Source of the DNA: Charina bottae
Lineage: Eukaryota; Chordata; Lepidosauria; Squamata; Charinaidae
NCBI GenBank assembly: GCA_023362775.1
Contig: JALMGJ010000019.1
Coordinates: 4,179,501-4,243,500 of the forward strand
Length of the DNA stretch: 64,000 bases
Reading direction: 5' to 3'
The notes below the pieces were generated by a model that made no database searches, was not told where the DNA came from, and was given only the letters and a program-made list of their open reading frames with translations. Numbering within the stretch: the stretch's first letter is position 1; each line of letters opens with the position of its first letter. Below are positions 9,486 to 21,000 of this stretch, one piece after another. A program made the translations under genes and the position numbers.

Positions 9486-12400
9486 TGTTCATCAAATATA
9501 TGGCACATTTTGATGAACATAATAATTATTTCTGTAAATTCTTGTAAATTTACAAACTTTGTAAATTTAAGCTACTCCAACCACTTTTGTATCCAAATTA
9601 TTTCTTTATAATTCCATTTTCCTTCTGAAATACATTCAGTTAAACTGGTAGGAACCCAAATGGGGTTTAGGAAAGCTATAAAGATCTGACTATTCCAGAA
9701 GATTGGGCTGGGGGAGTTATACTGATATATGTTTTGCTGTTCCTTGGCATAGAATGATGTAAGAGAATATTACTGTTATGTTTGTTGTGTTAAATTTTTT
9801 AATCCTTTTTACTGTCAACTCTAAGTATAATTCTCTTAGAATCATTTACAACTGATGTGGCATACAAAGTGAAGTAAGTAAATAAAGAAAAAGTAAGTAA
9901 ATAAATAAGTATAATTTATTTATAAGTAAATAAATAAGTAAGTAAATAAAAGCAACAACACAAATTTACTTCTCTTTTCTAAAATCTACTTCCAATTATC
10001 CTCTGCAAATATTTACACTGAACTTTCTTCCTGTGCTGTCAAACCTGTAGCATACAATCCATGAACCCAAAAGTATCCATCCAGAGGCGGAAATGAACTT
10101 CTGCTCACAGATGTGCATGTTTACATCTTGATCAGGAACTGAAGCTTAATCAAGGGATGTATGTGAAGGCATGGGATTTCTATAGAAGGTATAGATCAGG
10201 GCTCTGCAAAGCAATGAAAGATTTTGTACTCCACATTGGCATAAGTAAAGTTCTACCCACTCATGTGGAACATTAAAGTGGATGTACCTTCCAGAAGGAT
10301 CAGCATAGCTGCTTCAAATCTTTCCATGGCTTTCCATGGCCAAGTTGTTTCTCTTCACTTGGAGTCCTTATGGAAGTGTTGCTTCTACTGTATATCCAGG
10401 AACCGCCCTCAAAGCATGTATCCCCAAACTTCCAGAAAGATGCATCTACTTTAATGTTTTGAGAAGGAGTGGTTGGATTTCATCAACGTGCTGTGCAAAC
10501 TTCCCTTTTTTAATCCTTTGCCCAGTTCTGATATAGACATATGGTAACTTTTGCTCATGGACTTGTCAATAATAATGGCTATCTTATTCCACTCAAGGGT
10601 CTTTAGATGCACTTCAATATTTAATATTTTATAATTTATATTCATCAGCATATGAGAGTTGATTTAAATGTTTTCTAATATGGGCCAGCATTTCATGACT
10701 GATAATATCTGTTGATGGTCATAAAATACTGTTCAGGTTCATGCCTATCAAAACTATCAAGAAATGAGGCTAAAAAAATTAAAACTTTAAAAAAAAGAAA
10801 GAAATGAGGCTAACTTAAATTTTTTTTCAAAATATAGCATTCAAACCTGCCAATTCAGCTATTGGATATTAAATTTAACTTTGAAAGAAAGGAAAAGAAA
10901 GAGTAGTGCTGTGTGGGCAATAGAACGAAGTTGTCAATATCCCATTATTTTTGTCGGCATATTGTTTTGTTTTGTTTTGTTTTGTTTTGTTTTGTTTTGT
11001 TTTGTTTTGTTTTGTTTTGTTTTGTTTTGTTTTGTTTTAGCAACAGATATCAAAAGTGAAATTCAAATATTATTGAATGTTAACTGGAGAAAAAGGAGAC
11101 AGTGGCTTTTATGTAATGAGGCAATGTTTATAGTTGCCCTGCACATGTTTTGCAAAGATAAACATGATCTATAAGAAAACAAACAAAGCACTGATGAAAA
11201 TCTCACTGGGTTTTACATTACAGTATATTCTTGACTTTGATGGTTCTGTTAACTTGACCTTCTTCTTGTTTTGCTTGTACAGTCTGGTGAAAATAGATGT
11301 TTTCTTATGGCCCCAATGGAATCAAAACATATGGCCTGAGAATTTCATTCTTTCTAAGGTACCGCTTATTTAACCATTGCCCATTGCAACCTCTTTCTAA
11401 ATATACAAAACTAAGATACTCTTTTTAAGAAAAAAAAAATCCATGTCTATGCATGTGTAGTATGTTTGATTCACTGAGCATTTCTCTGTGTTTGGCTTTC
11501 TTGGACATCATACACCACCTGGAAAAATGGAAATATATAGTTGTAAGAGTTGAATATTATCCCTTTTATAAAGCACTGTAGGAAATTATCCCAACTAGAT
11601 CTCTCTCACTCTTCCTCCCTCCTCCCCCCCCCCCCCCGGTGTATCTGCATGTGAATCAGGTGAGTTCTAAGTTATCATAACTCAAGAGAAGAGAGAAAAC
11701 TCAAGAGGAAAAGAACATAAGGAAAGGAACATAGCGTTGAATCAGTGCCATATTACACCGCAATACAATTCTGAATCAATGAATTTCCATCACATCCTCA
11801 GGCCAATAAGCATCATTGTGGATGTCACACAGCATGATAGAAAGCACTGCAGCATGTTTCCTGCTTCTATTATCAAGGTCATGTCAGATCAGTTTGATCA
11901 CAAGGGAGGATCTGTTACAATTAGAGTCATCTTACGGATGTGCATATTGATCTCATTCTAATTCAAATCCTCAATACAGATCTTTGGACAGATGCAGACC
12001 ATCAACTTGAATTGTCAAATCAGTTTGGATTCAGTTGTGAATTCAATCTGACCCAGTCTGGAATATGAAATCTCTTTGCATAGATGGATAAATCATCTGA
12101 ATCAATCCAAAGAGATCTGGGATCTGATTCAGAAAATCATTTTCATTTGGAAATAGTTATGAATTACTTTCAGATTAGATCTCCAGATTAGATCTCCAGG
12201 GTGATTATTTATACCCCTCTAGTGGACAATCTTTGGTAGCAGACGCTAGAGGCCATAGTGAGAATAGCTGTGATGTAAAGTGGTAGGGATTCATCCCACA
12301 TAGTGACTAGAAATAATTTTGTTCATTTGGGGGACAGTCTAAAAACTGTTTTAATCCTGCAATATAAAATCTTCAGTAATTACAGTCAGAAGGAGTTCTA

Positions 12401-12538
12401 TGGTCATTTAAAAAGAAGAATCAAAGGTTTCTGGATATCTACCCTTCAACAACATCATCATTTTTTTTTAATTGGTAGGGACGTTAATCAAGCTCTTGAA
12501 GATAGGGAAGAAGAATGCCTATTGAACGGATGATTAAA
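9484..12538. other. No gene seen; AT-rich DNA with simple repeats
   Basis: Contains an (AAGT/AAAT) stretch at about 9875-9955, the pentanucleotide run at 10963-11038 (listed separately) and a C-run at 11622-11637. Short open frames here show no family motif, codon bias or splice context. Confidence 0.6.
10963..11038. repeat. (TTTTG)n pentanucleotide repeat
   Basis: About 15 near-perfect TTTTG units. Confidence 0.97.
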
Positions 12539-13043
12539 TATAGACTGAAATATTTTTTTTATCAATTTTATTAAAGTTTTAGATATACATAGTTAGAAGT
12601 TAGAAATGAAAAGGAAATAGAAATACAAATCAAAGAAAGAAGAAAAAAGTGCAGTAAAGTAAAGAAAAGGAAAGAAAAAAAGAAAAAGATAAGAAATAGA
12701 AATTGGTTAACTTCCGATTTATCTCTGGTCATAGTAATTTAACAGATTTATCATACATGCTAGCTCTATATATAACATTCAAAAAACCTTTCCTGTCTAA
12801 TATATCAATTTATATATATTTTAATCTTCAATACCCCATATAAGCTTTGCCCCCCTGCATGTTACAAATAGTCCATCAATGGTTTCCACTCCTTAATAAA
12901 ATAATAATTTGAATTTTCTTTTAATAAACATGTCAATTTATCATTTTCTGCCAATCCATCAATTTTAACATCCAATCTTGTGTCATTGTTAAAATCTAAT
13001 TTTCCCAATTTTTAAGAAGTCCTTCTAAGTCAGCCATTTATCT

Positions 13044-14327
13044 CTATTTCTTACTTCTATCTATGGAATGCTTCTTGCGTTCTCCTGGTGCATCCCTCAC
13101 ATCTGTCTTATATTTCTCTAAAAAAAAAATTTCTTTTAAAGTAGATGCTATCCTTAACTTTTGCCCTTTGAACACATTCTTTTCTCTAGCATACCATGAA
13201 TTAGCTCTGAAAGTTTTATCTATTTCCAAATCCAAATCTTGTTCTCTCATTTCTAGAAGTTTAACTAATTCAAAAACAATCCTTTCTCTTGCTTTTTCAT
13301 TTAATTGTTCTAGGGATGCACTCATTCTCAAAGTATGTTCTTTTTCTATCATTTCTGCTAAAGCGCGGTGGCTCAGCGGGTTAAACCACTGAGCCGTTAG
13401 ACTGCCGACCATAAGGTTGGCAGTTCGAAACCGCGTGACGAGGTGAGCTCTCGTCACTAGCCCTAGCTCTCTGCCAACCCAGCGATTCGAAAGCTAATAT
13501 AGCAAGTAGATAAATGGGTACCACTCACGTGGGGCAATTTGCGGGCGTCCAGCGGAGGGTCGTCCTCGATCCAAGAAGATCTGGAAGAGCGGTGATGACG
13601 GCGGAGGACGACGGATCCGGAAATACCAGCTTCCTGGACGTCAGCAGCCGGCGCGGAGCAAGGCATTCTGGGACTTGCAGTCCAATGCCTGCAGCGGAAG
13701 AGCCGGTTCCCTTCCTCTCTCCCTGTCGCGCGGTAATAAACTGTAAAATGATGATGATGTATAATTGGATATAATATATAATGTTGTAAGCTGCCTAGAG
13801 TCCTCCAGTAGGGAGGGGATAGGCGGGGTATAAATAAGACAAATAAATAAATAAATAAATAAAGCAGTAATATCTAAGTTGTATTCAACTTCTTTAATGA
13901 CACTTTCCGAGTTAGTCTCTAATTTCTGCATCTGGCCTTGCATCTCTTTAAATTCCCCTGATAAGGTATTAACCACTTCTTTAACTATCTGCACTTCTTT
14001 TTTAAATTCTTGTTTTACTTCCTGGGTTGGTTCTTCTTTCGCCTCTTCCATCTTCTTAACTACTTGTTGTCCCAATAAATCCATCTTTTTGTCCATCTTT
14101 TTTTCTAAAGTAAATAAATTTTCTATCTGCTTGTTGATTTGTTGACCCCAAGCATCCATTTTTTAATTTAATAAAGTAATTGCGTCCAGAATTGTATCCA
14201 GGATTTTTTTCTCTTCTGATGGTGGAGCTTCCATTAATACTGCAGTTATTGAAAGTTCTATAGATGCACTTCCAGTTTCTTTTTCTTTCTCTTTGTCTCT
14301 CTTCATCCTCAATGCCATATTTGTCAT
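13044..14327 (-). pseudogene. L1 ORF1p-like coding region, split by SINE and partly deleted
   Basis: Reading on the minus strand, a Met near 14327 opens 'MTNMALRMKRDKEKEK'. An in-frame TAA at 14163-14165 is followed in the same frame by 'MDAWGQQINKQIEN' and a Lys/Glu-rich coiled coil ('KQEFKKEVQIVKEVV'). The SINE at 13364-13859 interrupts after 'YNLDITA'; removing it restores the phase into 'LAEMIEKEHT'. The RRM-like part follows ('LEMREQDLDLEIDKTFRANS'). After 'WYAREKN' the text jumps to a C-terminal-like 'KGQKLRIASTLKE', so part of the RRM/CTD appears deleted. L1 ORF1p is an RNA-binding trimer of the retrotransposition particle; this copy is inactive. Confidence 0.72.
13364..13859 (+). mobile_element. 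Composite SINE: Sauria-like 5' half, unique body, CR1/L3-like tail (copy 1)
   Basis: The tRNA-like head starts 'cgcggtggctcagcgggtta' and contains a B box around 'ggcagttcgaaacc'. It is followed by the Sauria-shared stretch 'gtgagctctcgtc ... ccaacccagcgattcgaaag ... gtagataaatgggtaccac'. A GC-rich body follows, then a CR1/L3-like end 'agtcctccagtagggagggg', 'ataggcggggtataaataa' and (AAAT)n. It sits in L1 ORF1-like sequence with 'taaag' on both sides (13359-13363 and 13860-13864). Copies 2 and 3 are at 42238-42759 and 44945-45470. Confidence 0.82.
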
Positions 14328-16342
14328 GATATAGATAATATTCCTGTAAAATAAAAAAGAAAGAGGAGAGAGGGAGAAATAAAAAAAGGAGAGAGATAAT
14401 AATTGTTGCAATGGTTGTTTACAAAAAGGAGGGAGTAAAAAATACAAAAAGTAAAAACAATCCTTTAAAAAATAGTTGTCATAATAACAAGATTGTAGTC
14501 CATTAGGTATATGAGTCCATATAAATGTAAAAACGAAAGATAAAAAAGAAGAAACTTCTTTGAACTGTAGACAAAATAATAGTAAAAACAATGAACAATT
14601 CCAAGATTTCTCACGCCAGCTTACATCCCTCCAATTCAACCATAAAAAAAGAAAAAGGTAGAAAGCAAAAAAGAATCTACAATAATCCAATTTATTTTTT
14701 TCACCCAGAGTACACCTTAAACAATTAAATTTCAATAAAATGAAAGTCCAGTTAAAACATAAAATTTTTTAAAAGGCATCTTGTAATCCAAATGATATTC
14801 CAGAAGTTTAAAAGAAAAGAAGGAAAGAAGGAAAGAAAAGTTCTTTCTTGGCAAGCATCACAAAAAGATAAAAGAAAGGATGTTAACGCCCGGAAGCAAA
14901 CTCAAGTATAGACTGAAATAATTTGAAACTGTGTTACACTGAGGTTCAATGCTTCTTCCTCTCCCTTTTCCCCAACACAGATGAAGGCCCCCCATGGTAG
15001 TTTGAACAAAATGTTCAGATATGTGTATGATTTCTTTCACCACATTGAGGATCCCCCCCCCCCAATCTGCCTGGCATATTCTTGAAGGAACAACCTAGCA
15101 GGAAGGGGGGAAATTGCTATCTTCTGTCTTTAATTTGACTCATCATGCCAACCCTGCCAGAAGCTAATCAGGGTTAGATCTGATTAATAGCAGACAGGAG
15201 ATCTCCAGGAAATCACAGGTCTTTAAACTAGAATGAAAGGAGAAAAAAACTGTCATAGAAGATGCAATGGCACTACACTTATATTACATGCATATGACCA
15301 TGGTGTATCTATGGATTTGGCTCAACTTGAAGGAAACTTAACCATTACCAACTTTTTCGTTTCTAACTTGATTGTAATGGAAACTGTCAAATTGATGAGG
15401 AAAGGCAAATGGGAATGAGAATCTCCCCCTTTTGGTAGTTTAGGGCTGCTTCAGACTCATCATCATTCAAACATGATGTCCCTGTGGCATTACCTTCCCA
15501 GAATGGTTACAATTTTGTGGGGGTCTTAAGTCTTCTTGTAGTCAAGGATGTACCTCTGTATAAAGCTTATCCAGAGAAATTATGTAGTGTCAGGTGTCTG
15601 CATGGGAAATACGAACAAAAGATGGTTGGTATCAGAATGTGAAGCCCTTCCTTGATTAAAGAACGGAAAAGAAAAATGCAGCCCCCAATCTGTATTTTGA
15701 TAGGTTTCTCAGTCATCCTTCCAAGAAGAAGTTCTGATTTCTTTTTGTTCCAAATCATGTTCTGTATTTGGGATTGAGTCACACTGAATGACCTCTTGAG
15801 CAACTCAAAATGAATTAAGCCCTTTCTAAAATTCCAGATGCAGCCCTCAAAATAGACTGGGATGTCTCTGCACAATTTTAAGGTACCCAAGCACTTTCTT
15901 TGGAGGCTTGTTGCAACTAACCTTTACTGATTTTTACATGCCAACTTAAAAAAAAACAAACCAAAAACAAATCAGTGCTCAAAAGTTTGTTTTCCCCTTT
16001 TCTCCTTCCAGTGATATTGTATTGTTATTGCAACTTCAGTTTTAGATCCCTGTAAATGTCCTTATCAAGCTTCAAATACTGTAGGTCAAAATATGCAGCA
16101 TTGCTATATATTTTATTCATCCTGATGAGCTTTATATCACTTTTCTCTAAACTCACTGTCACAATTTTCTTATCAATTTTAACAGAAGGGAGGAAGCAAA
16201 AGATTTGTGTCCTGCACCAAATCTCTGGGATGCTGCTTCTTAGTGATTTTGAAGTGACAGATGATTGCTGAAAGAACAACAATGTATTCTATAATAGTTT
16301 ATATTCTATAAATAATGGCTAAAAAAAAAGAAAGAGAAAAAG

Positions 16343-16449
16343 AGGGAGGGAGGGAGGGAGGGAGGGAGGGAGGGAGGGAGGGAGGGAGGGAGGGAGGGAG
16401 GAAGGAAGGAAGGAAGGAAGGAAGGAAGGAAGGAAGGAAGGAAGGAAGG
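16343..16449. repeat. (GGGA)n then (GGAA)n polypurine tract
   Basis: About 105 bp of pure purine, switching from GGGA to GGAA units near 16400. The long low-complexity frame on the opposite strand is an artefact. Confidence 0.97.
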
Positions 16450-17054
16450 CAATGCCATTTGCAACAAATATTCTTTCTCTCCTAGATTATTAAAACCCTG
16501 GATTTTATATTTCTGAAACAATGATGGTAATGAAACTGAGAAATGACAGAACATGAATGCATGCTGGATATATCATCAGTAAATGAAGAGATAGAATGCT
16601 AGAGGTGAAACCTGATTCCCCTGCATCTTGCAGTGATCGTTATCTAATCGTCCCATTTAACAAGCTTTGAGAAGGAAAGGTGAAAGAGACCTTGGTCTAT
16701 GCTTATAAAAGAAAAAGTATTGGCATCTGTGCATTCTTCATAACTTTTCTCCAACTCTCAAATCTCTGTTCACATAGATGTTCTGCCAATATTCTGAGTT
16801 ACTCAGAAGTCTGTTGCAACCTTTAAAAAATTAAGAAGGGAGGGGAAGGAATGGTATTGAAGATCCACTTTATGTATCCATGTACAAAGGAGTGGAGAAT
16901 TTGGGGGGATATACTGTATATGTCATATTCTTCATAGAACATAGTAGACATCCATGATACGCTAATCTTCCCCTTCTGCTCAACAATGCATTCCCCACTC
17001 CATATTTTGCACATTGATGAGTGAGTAGGATTCCATTGTGACCATCCATCAAAC

Positions 17055-17101
<47 letters not shown>

Positions 17102-17102
17102 C
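17055..17102. repeat. (ATAG)n microsatellite
   Basis: About 11 uninterrupted tetranucleotide units. Confidence 0.96.
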
Positions 17103-20100
17103 AGATAGATGATAAATAGATGCCAGATATGTCAGTCTGAATAGTATGGGAGCCCAGCCTGCATGATATAAAGGCATCCACTATTTTAAAATTTTATAAA
17201 AAGAATGGCTATGACTGCTACATGACACAAAGGTTTATCAAATTATGATTAAAAGATTATACAGAGGCAAATGTTTCAACTTTGCTCATTGTATCAAGAG
17301 AAGCAGCTTAGTAGGGTATTGAGGACAGGCAAATGAAAGTAGTTTGTCAAACTCTATAATTCACTGAGTAGATTCAGTATAACAGGATAAACCTTTGATG
17401 GTAGATACCACATTAGATCAAGCCATATAAAGTATGTCTATGAAGAGCTGCAGTTATCTGTCACATCTATATCCCTCTGCAATTATAAATAGACTCTTGG
17501 CAACTTATGGCATGTAACAAAACAAGGTATAATAATAAAAAAACAAAAATACGAAACTTACAACCCAAAATAGCATTTGGTATCAACCCCTACATGTCCT
17601 CTGGAAAAATTCAGCTGCTTCCAGACATTGACTAAAATTGTGTCCAATCAAACTTCCCAGGGAGGCCATTTCAGAGGGCTAGACCAATTCCAGAAAAGCT
17701 TTGAACCCCTGACCTCCCAAAAATGGGAGGCAACCAACTGCTTATCCCAGTGGAGAGATGTGACCCTGCAGGTATCCAGGCCAAAATAGCAAAAACAGAC
17801 CATATTATTCATGTCTTTCACAATTATTTCCAGGCAACTCTGAAAATACCATGGTTATCAGGATGCTTTCCCTGATCAAATGGGGTAAAAGAGTTGGAAT
17901 CTTACTAAATAAACTGAAACTGACTATTCATTTGCATTAAATATACAAAATTAATGGGATTTTTTTTAACCAATAACACTTCACAACCGATATGCCCTGA
18001 ACATGAAGCCAGCCAAAGGAGTAATTTTCATAAAACAGAAGGATCTGAGTATAGTTCAGGATGGCATTCTGAGGCATGCATAAAATAAGAAAGGAAGGTT
18101 ATATAAACATGTCCTTAAAAGTTTTTAATCTCATTGCTAAGAAGACGTAGCATCTTCAAGAAAATGGTGAAGATCGAGTTATTCTGGAGGGCTTTGACTA
18201 GTTTAATGTCACCTTGTATGTGAATTGTGAAATCGTTAGAAATTTTATGATTTTGTATTGATGATTGATAAATTGATAAATAAATAAATAATAATAAACC
18301 TATTATCTTTGTGTTTATCATGTACATTTTAATTGCTAATTTTGTTTTCTTTTACCATATATGTTTTAACTCTTAACTATATTTTGAGAAGTAGTGAAAG
18401 ACCATCCAGTATAATCCTGTACATGCTAATATAAAATACACTTAAAATGGGAAGGACCCATGCATTAATATTGTCCAAGTAGTTCCTAAATACATTACCT
18501 GTTATAACAGCATAGGGTCAAAACGAAAATGTATATATCTATTCAGTAAAGCCATAGTGGAATCAAAAATACAACAATTTTCTGATGGCAAAATTTCAAA
18601 TAGTATGTCCTTTCAGCAAGACATAAGTAGCTGTGGAGAAGCTATTACCATTGGGAGAAACCATTATGGTTATTTCAATTAGTAAAATCCAAATAAATTG
18701 CTAAACCACCTTTGAAAATACAAACCCCATAGTTTGACTATGTTCAGCTGCTGTCTGAAATGTGTTCTAGTAATAGTTTTACTCATATTGCATTATCTCT
18801 GGGCATCAGCATCACACAGGACACTGAGAATATTTTTCTAAACAGGCAGAATCTCTTATTTTAGTTGGTTCAGTCCCCAAGGAAAATACTATAGCACAAT
18901 GTTTTGGATTGTCTTTCCAAAGGAAATAGAATCTATTACCACTATTGGAAATAGTGATAAAAGTGGCTATGGGGTCCAGATTTTCTATATCAGCTCATTG
19001 GTGAGGATAAAGCAGACACATCATTTACAATCCTGTCAATCACACAGAATTTTCTCTCTGTAATGGTTCTTTCCCAATAATGCTTGCAATGATTACAGTA
19101 TTTTCTTTATAAAAGCAAAGCAGGTCCCATGTGGTTTACATACTTCCAGCTATGAAATTAGATATATAACTAATCCTAAACTGTAGTAAGAATCTTAAGT
19201 ATCTGACTTTTATCTTCTCAAATAATTGCCACATATGTTTGCAGTTCACACTTATCTGCAAAAGCCTTCATTTGAGCTATAGCAAATTTTAGGATATAAG
19301 CCCAAGCTAAAACACATCCTACAAGGTTAATTTAAAAACTCAGCATGCTATTTTTGTTTTTCCAGATTTACATTCCTTATATGATCCCAGGTGGCCTGCC
19401 ATAAATATATAACAGAATATATTTAAATTTATCACTTTAAAAGACTCCTAATGAAGAGAGAAAAAAAGTCAGTTGTTCATTGAATTATTGTAAGGCCAAG
19501 GTGGGGGGGGGTTGTCTTTTTATCAAATGTAGCTGGAGTGCGAGTTGAAAAATAATAGGTGAATAAATAAGAGGAGATTTTTAAAACTGTGCAAAGTTTC
19601 TGATGGGTGCTTTGATTTGACAAAGCTTCAATCAAATCACACCACTGTTGCAGATTCACAAACAGAAGAAGGGCCGTTTCAGTGCAGTGAATCAAATTGG
19701 GTGGCTGCAAAGTGCATTTCTCAGATTCCATGGTTTTTCTGCTGCTTCTGTTTTGGTTTCTTTGTTTTGTTTCTTTGTTTGTTTACAGACAATATGCAAT
19801 ATACAACATGGAATTTCATTCCTTTACCTGGAAAATGCTGTGGTGGGGTTGAGTGGTGTAATGGGCTGTTTATTTTTGAAAGACTTGAGCAGTCAGTTGT
19901 TAGTCAAGGATATAGAGAAATCAAGGGATCTACATGCATTTGTTAACTAGAGGTAAATCTTTGATAATGAGGGGAGGGAGGCAGTAGTAGAGTCAATGAT
20001 TCCCATGTGAAGATTTGAGCATCAATCTCACACATTATTTACCCTAGAAGACTAAGATTGCAGATGATTAAACTCTGTCTGGTATTCTGGAAAACACTAG

Positions 20101-20636
20101 GCTAGAATCATAGGAAAATGAATTTCTTCTCTGACCAAATGTCTTTGTCCATCTGATTCAGTTTATACCTGCTCCCTACATGATTGTCAGCCAACAACAA
20201 ACCTGGAATATTGGCATCTGAGTATGTAATGCTAGGCCCATGATGTCCTGTTCACATTTCCATAATCAGCATGAAATTGCAGGGAACATTTTTTGCTGCT
20301 CATCCCAGTCTAAAGTACATTACTCATCAAAAATAAAAGGAGATGTGTGTCAGAGTATCATTAAGGTTAGTTTCCCATTAGTATCAATCCCATTCAATAA
20401 TGAAAAGAATAGGAGGAAAACTCATTCATTACAAGCAGCGAAACATACAGTAGATGCGGTATGTTCATCATCAATGATGAAAGCATCATCATGGGAATTA
20501 CAGCCCAGCAAGAAACAACCTGACATAGCTGACAAGGCAGCAGAATCAAGCATGTTCCCATCCCCAAGTCAGGCATCGAGACAGATAAGGGATGAACATT
20601 AGTTAAGTGACTTCCTCCAGCAATATACAAAGGAGT

Positions 20637-21000
20637 TAGTACAGCTAAAAAAAAAGGGGCATGGTAGTTCAGTAGGTAAGACGCCAGGCTTGTCGATCAT
20701 AAGATCGCAAGTTCGGAGGTTCGAATCCCTAGCCCCGTGTGACGGAGTGAGCTCCCGCACTCGCCCCAGCTCTTGCCAGCCTAGCAATTAGAAAGCATGA
20801 AAATGCAAGTAGATGAATAGGTACCACTTCGGTGGGTAGGTAACAGCGTTCCACGTGCATCATGCCGGCCACATGACCGTGGAAGCGTCTTCGGACAACG
20901 CTGGCTCTTCGGCTAACAAACGGAGTTGAGCACCGGCCCCTAGAGTCAGACACGACTGCACAACTGTGCTGGGGGAACCTTTACCTTTACCTAGTACAGC
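20637..21000 (+). mobile_element. Sauria SINE with 9-bp target duplication
   Basis: The tRNA-like head 'ggggcatggtagttcagtag' starts at about 20656 and the B box lies in 'ggttcgaatccctag'. The body includes 'aattagaaagcatg' and 'ctggctcttcggctaac'. The BovB-like tail 'agtcagacacgactgcacaa' is followed by 'acctttacctttac'. The repeat 'tagtacagc' lies at 20637-20645 and 20992-21000, with an A-run between the left repeat and the head. Confidence 0.9.

Larger units (their letters stand above)
12539..14920 (-). mobile_element. Internally deleted, ORF1-only L1 derivative (HAL1-like) with 14-bp target duplication
   Basis: The direct repeat 'tatagactgaaata' occurs at 12539-12552 and 14907-14920 and brackets the whole unit. 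On the minus strand, 14906 to 12553 contains a GC-containing 5' start, an ORF1-like region (14327 to about 13044), then directly the last 50 or so codons of an ORF2-like frame ('KIDGLAENDKLT', 'IKEWKPLMDYL', near 12870-12990) and an L1-type 3' UTR. Endonuclease and RT are missing. A separate SINE (13364-13859) was inserted later. Subtracting it leaves about 1.86 kb, far shorter than an autonomous L1 but with both ends present, so this is not ordinary 5' truncation. Confidence 0.8.
14921..20636. other. No gene seen; unique AT-rich DNA with microsatellites
   Basis: Holds a C-run at 15051-15062, (GGGA)n/(GGAA)n at 16343-16449 and (ATAG)n at 17055-17102. Open frames are short and lack splice-bounded coding context or recognised domains. 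This is probably intron or intergenic DNA. Confidence 0.6.

Noticed and set aside
20656..20740. tRNA-like sequences with B boxes (also at 23511, 27300, 34400, 56935).
   Set aside because: These are heads of Sauria SINEs; the anticodon arm and acceptor stem are not preserved as in a functional tRNA, and SINE bodies follow directly.
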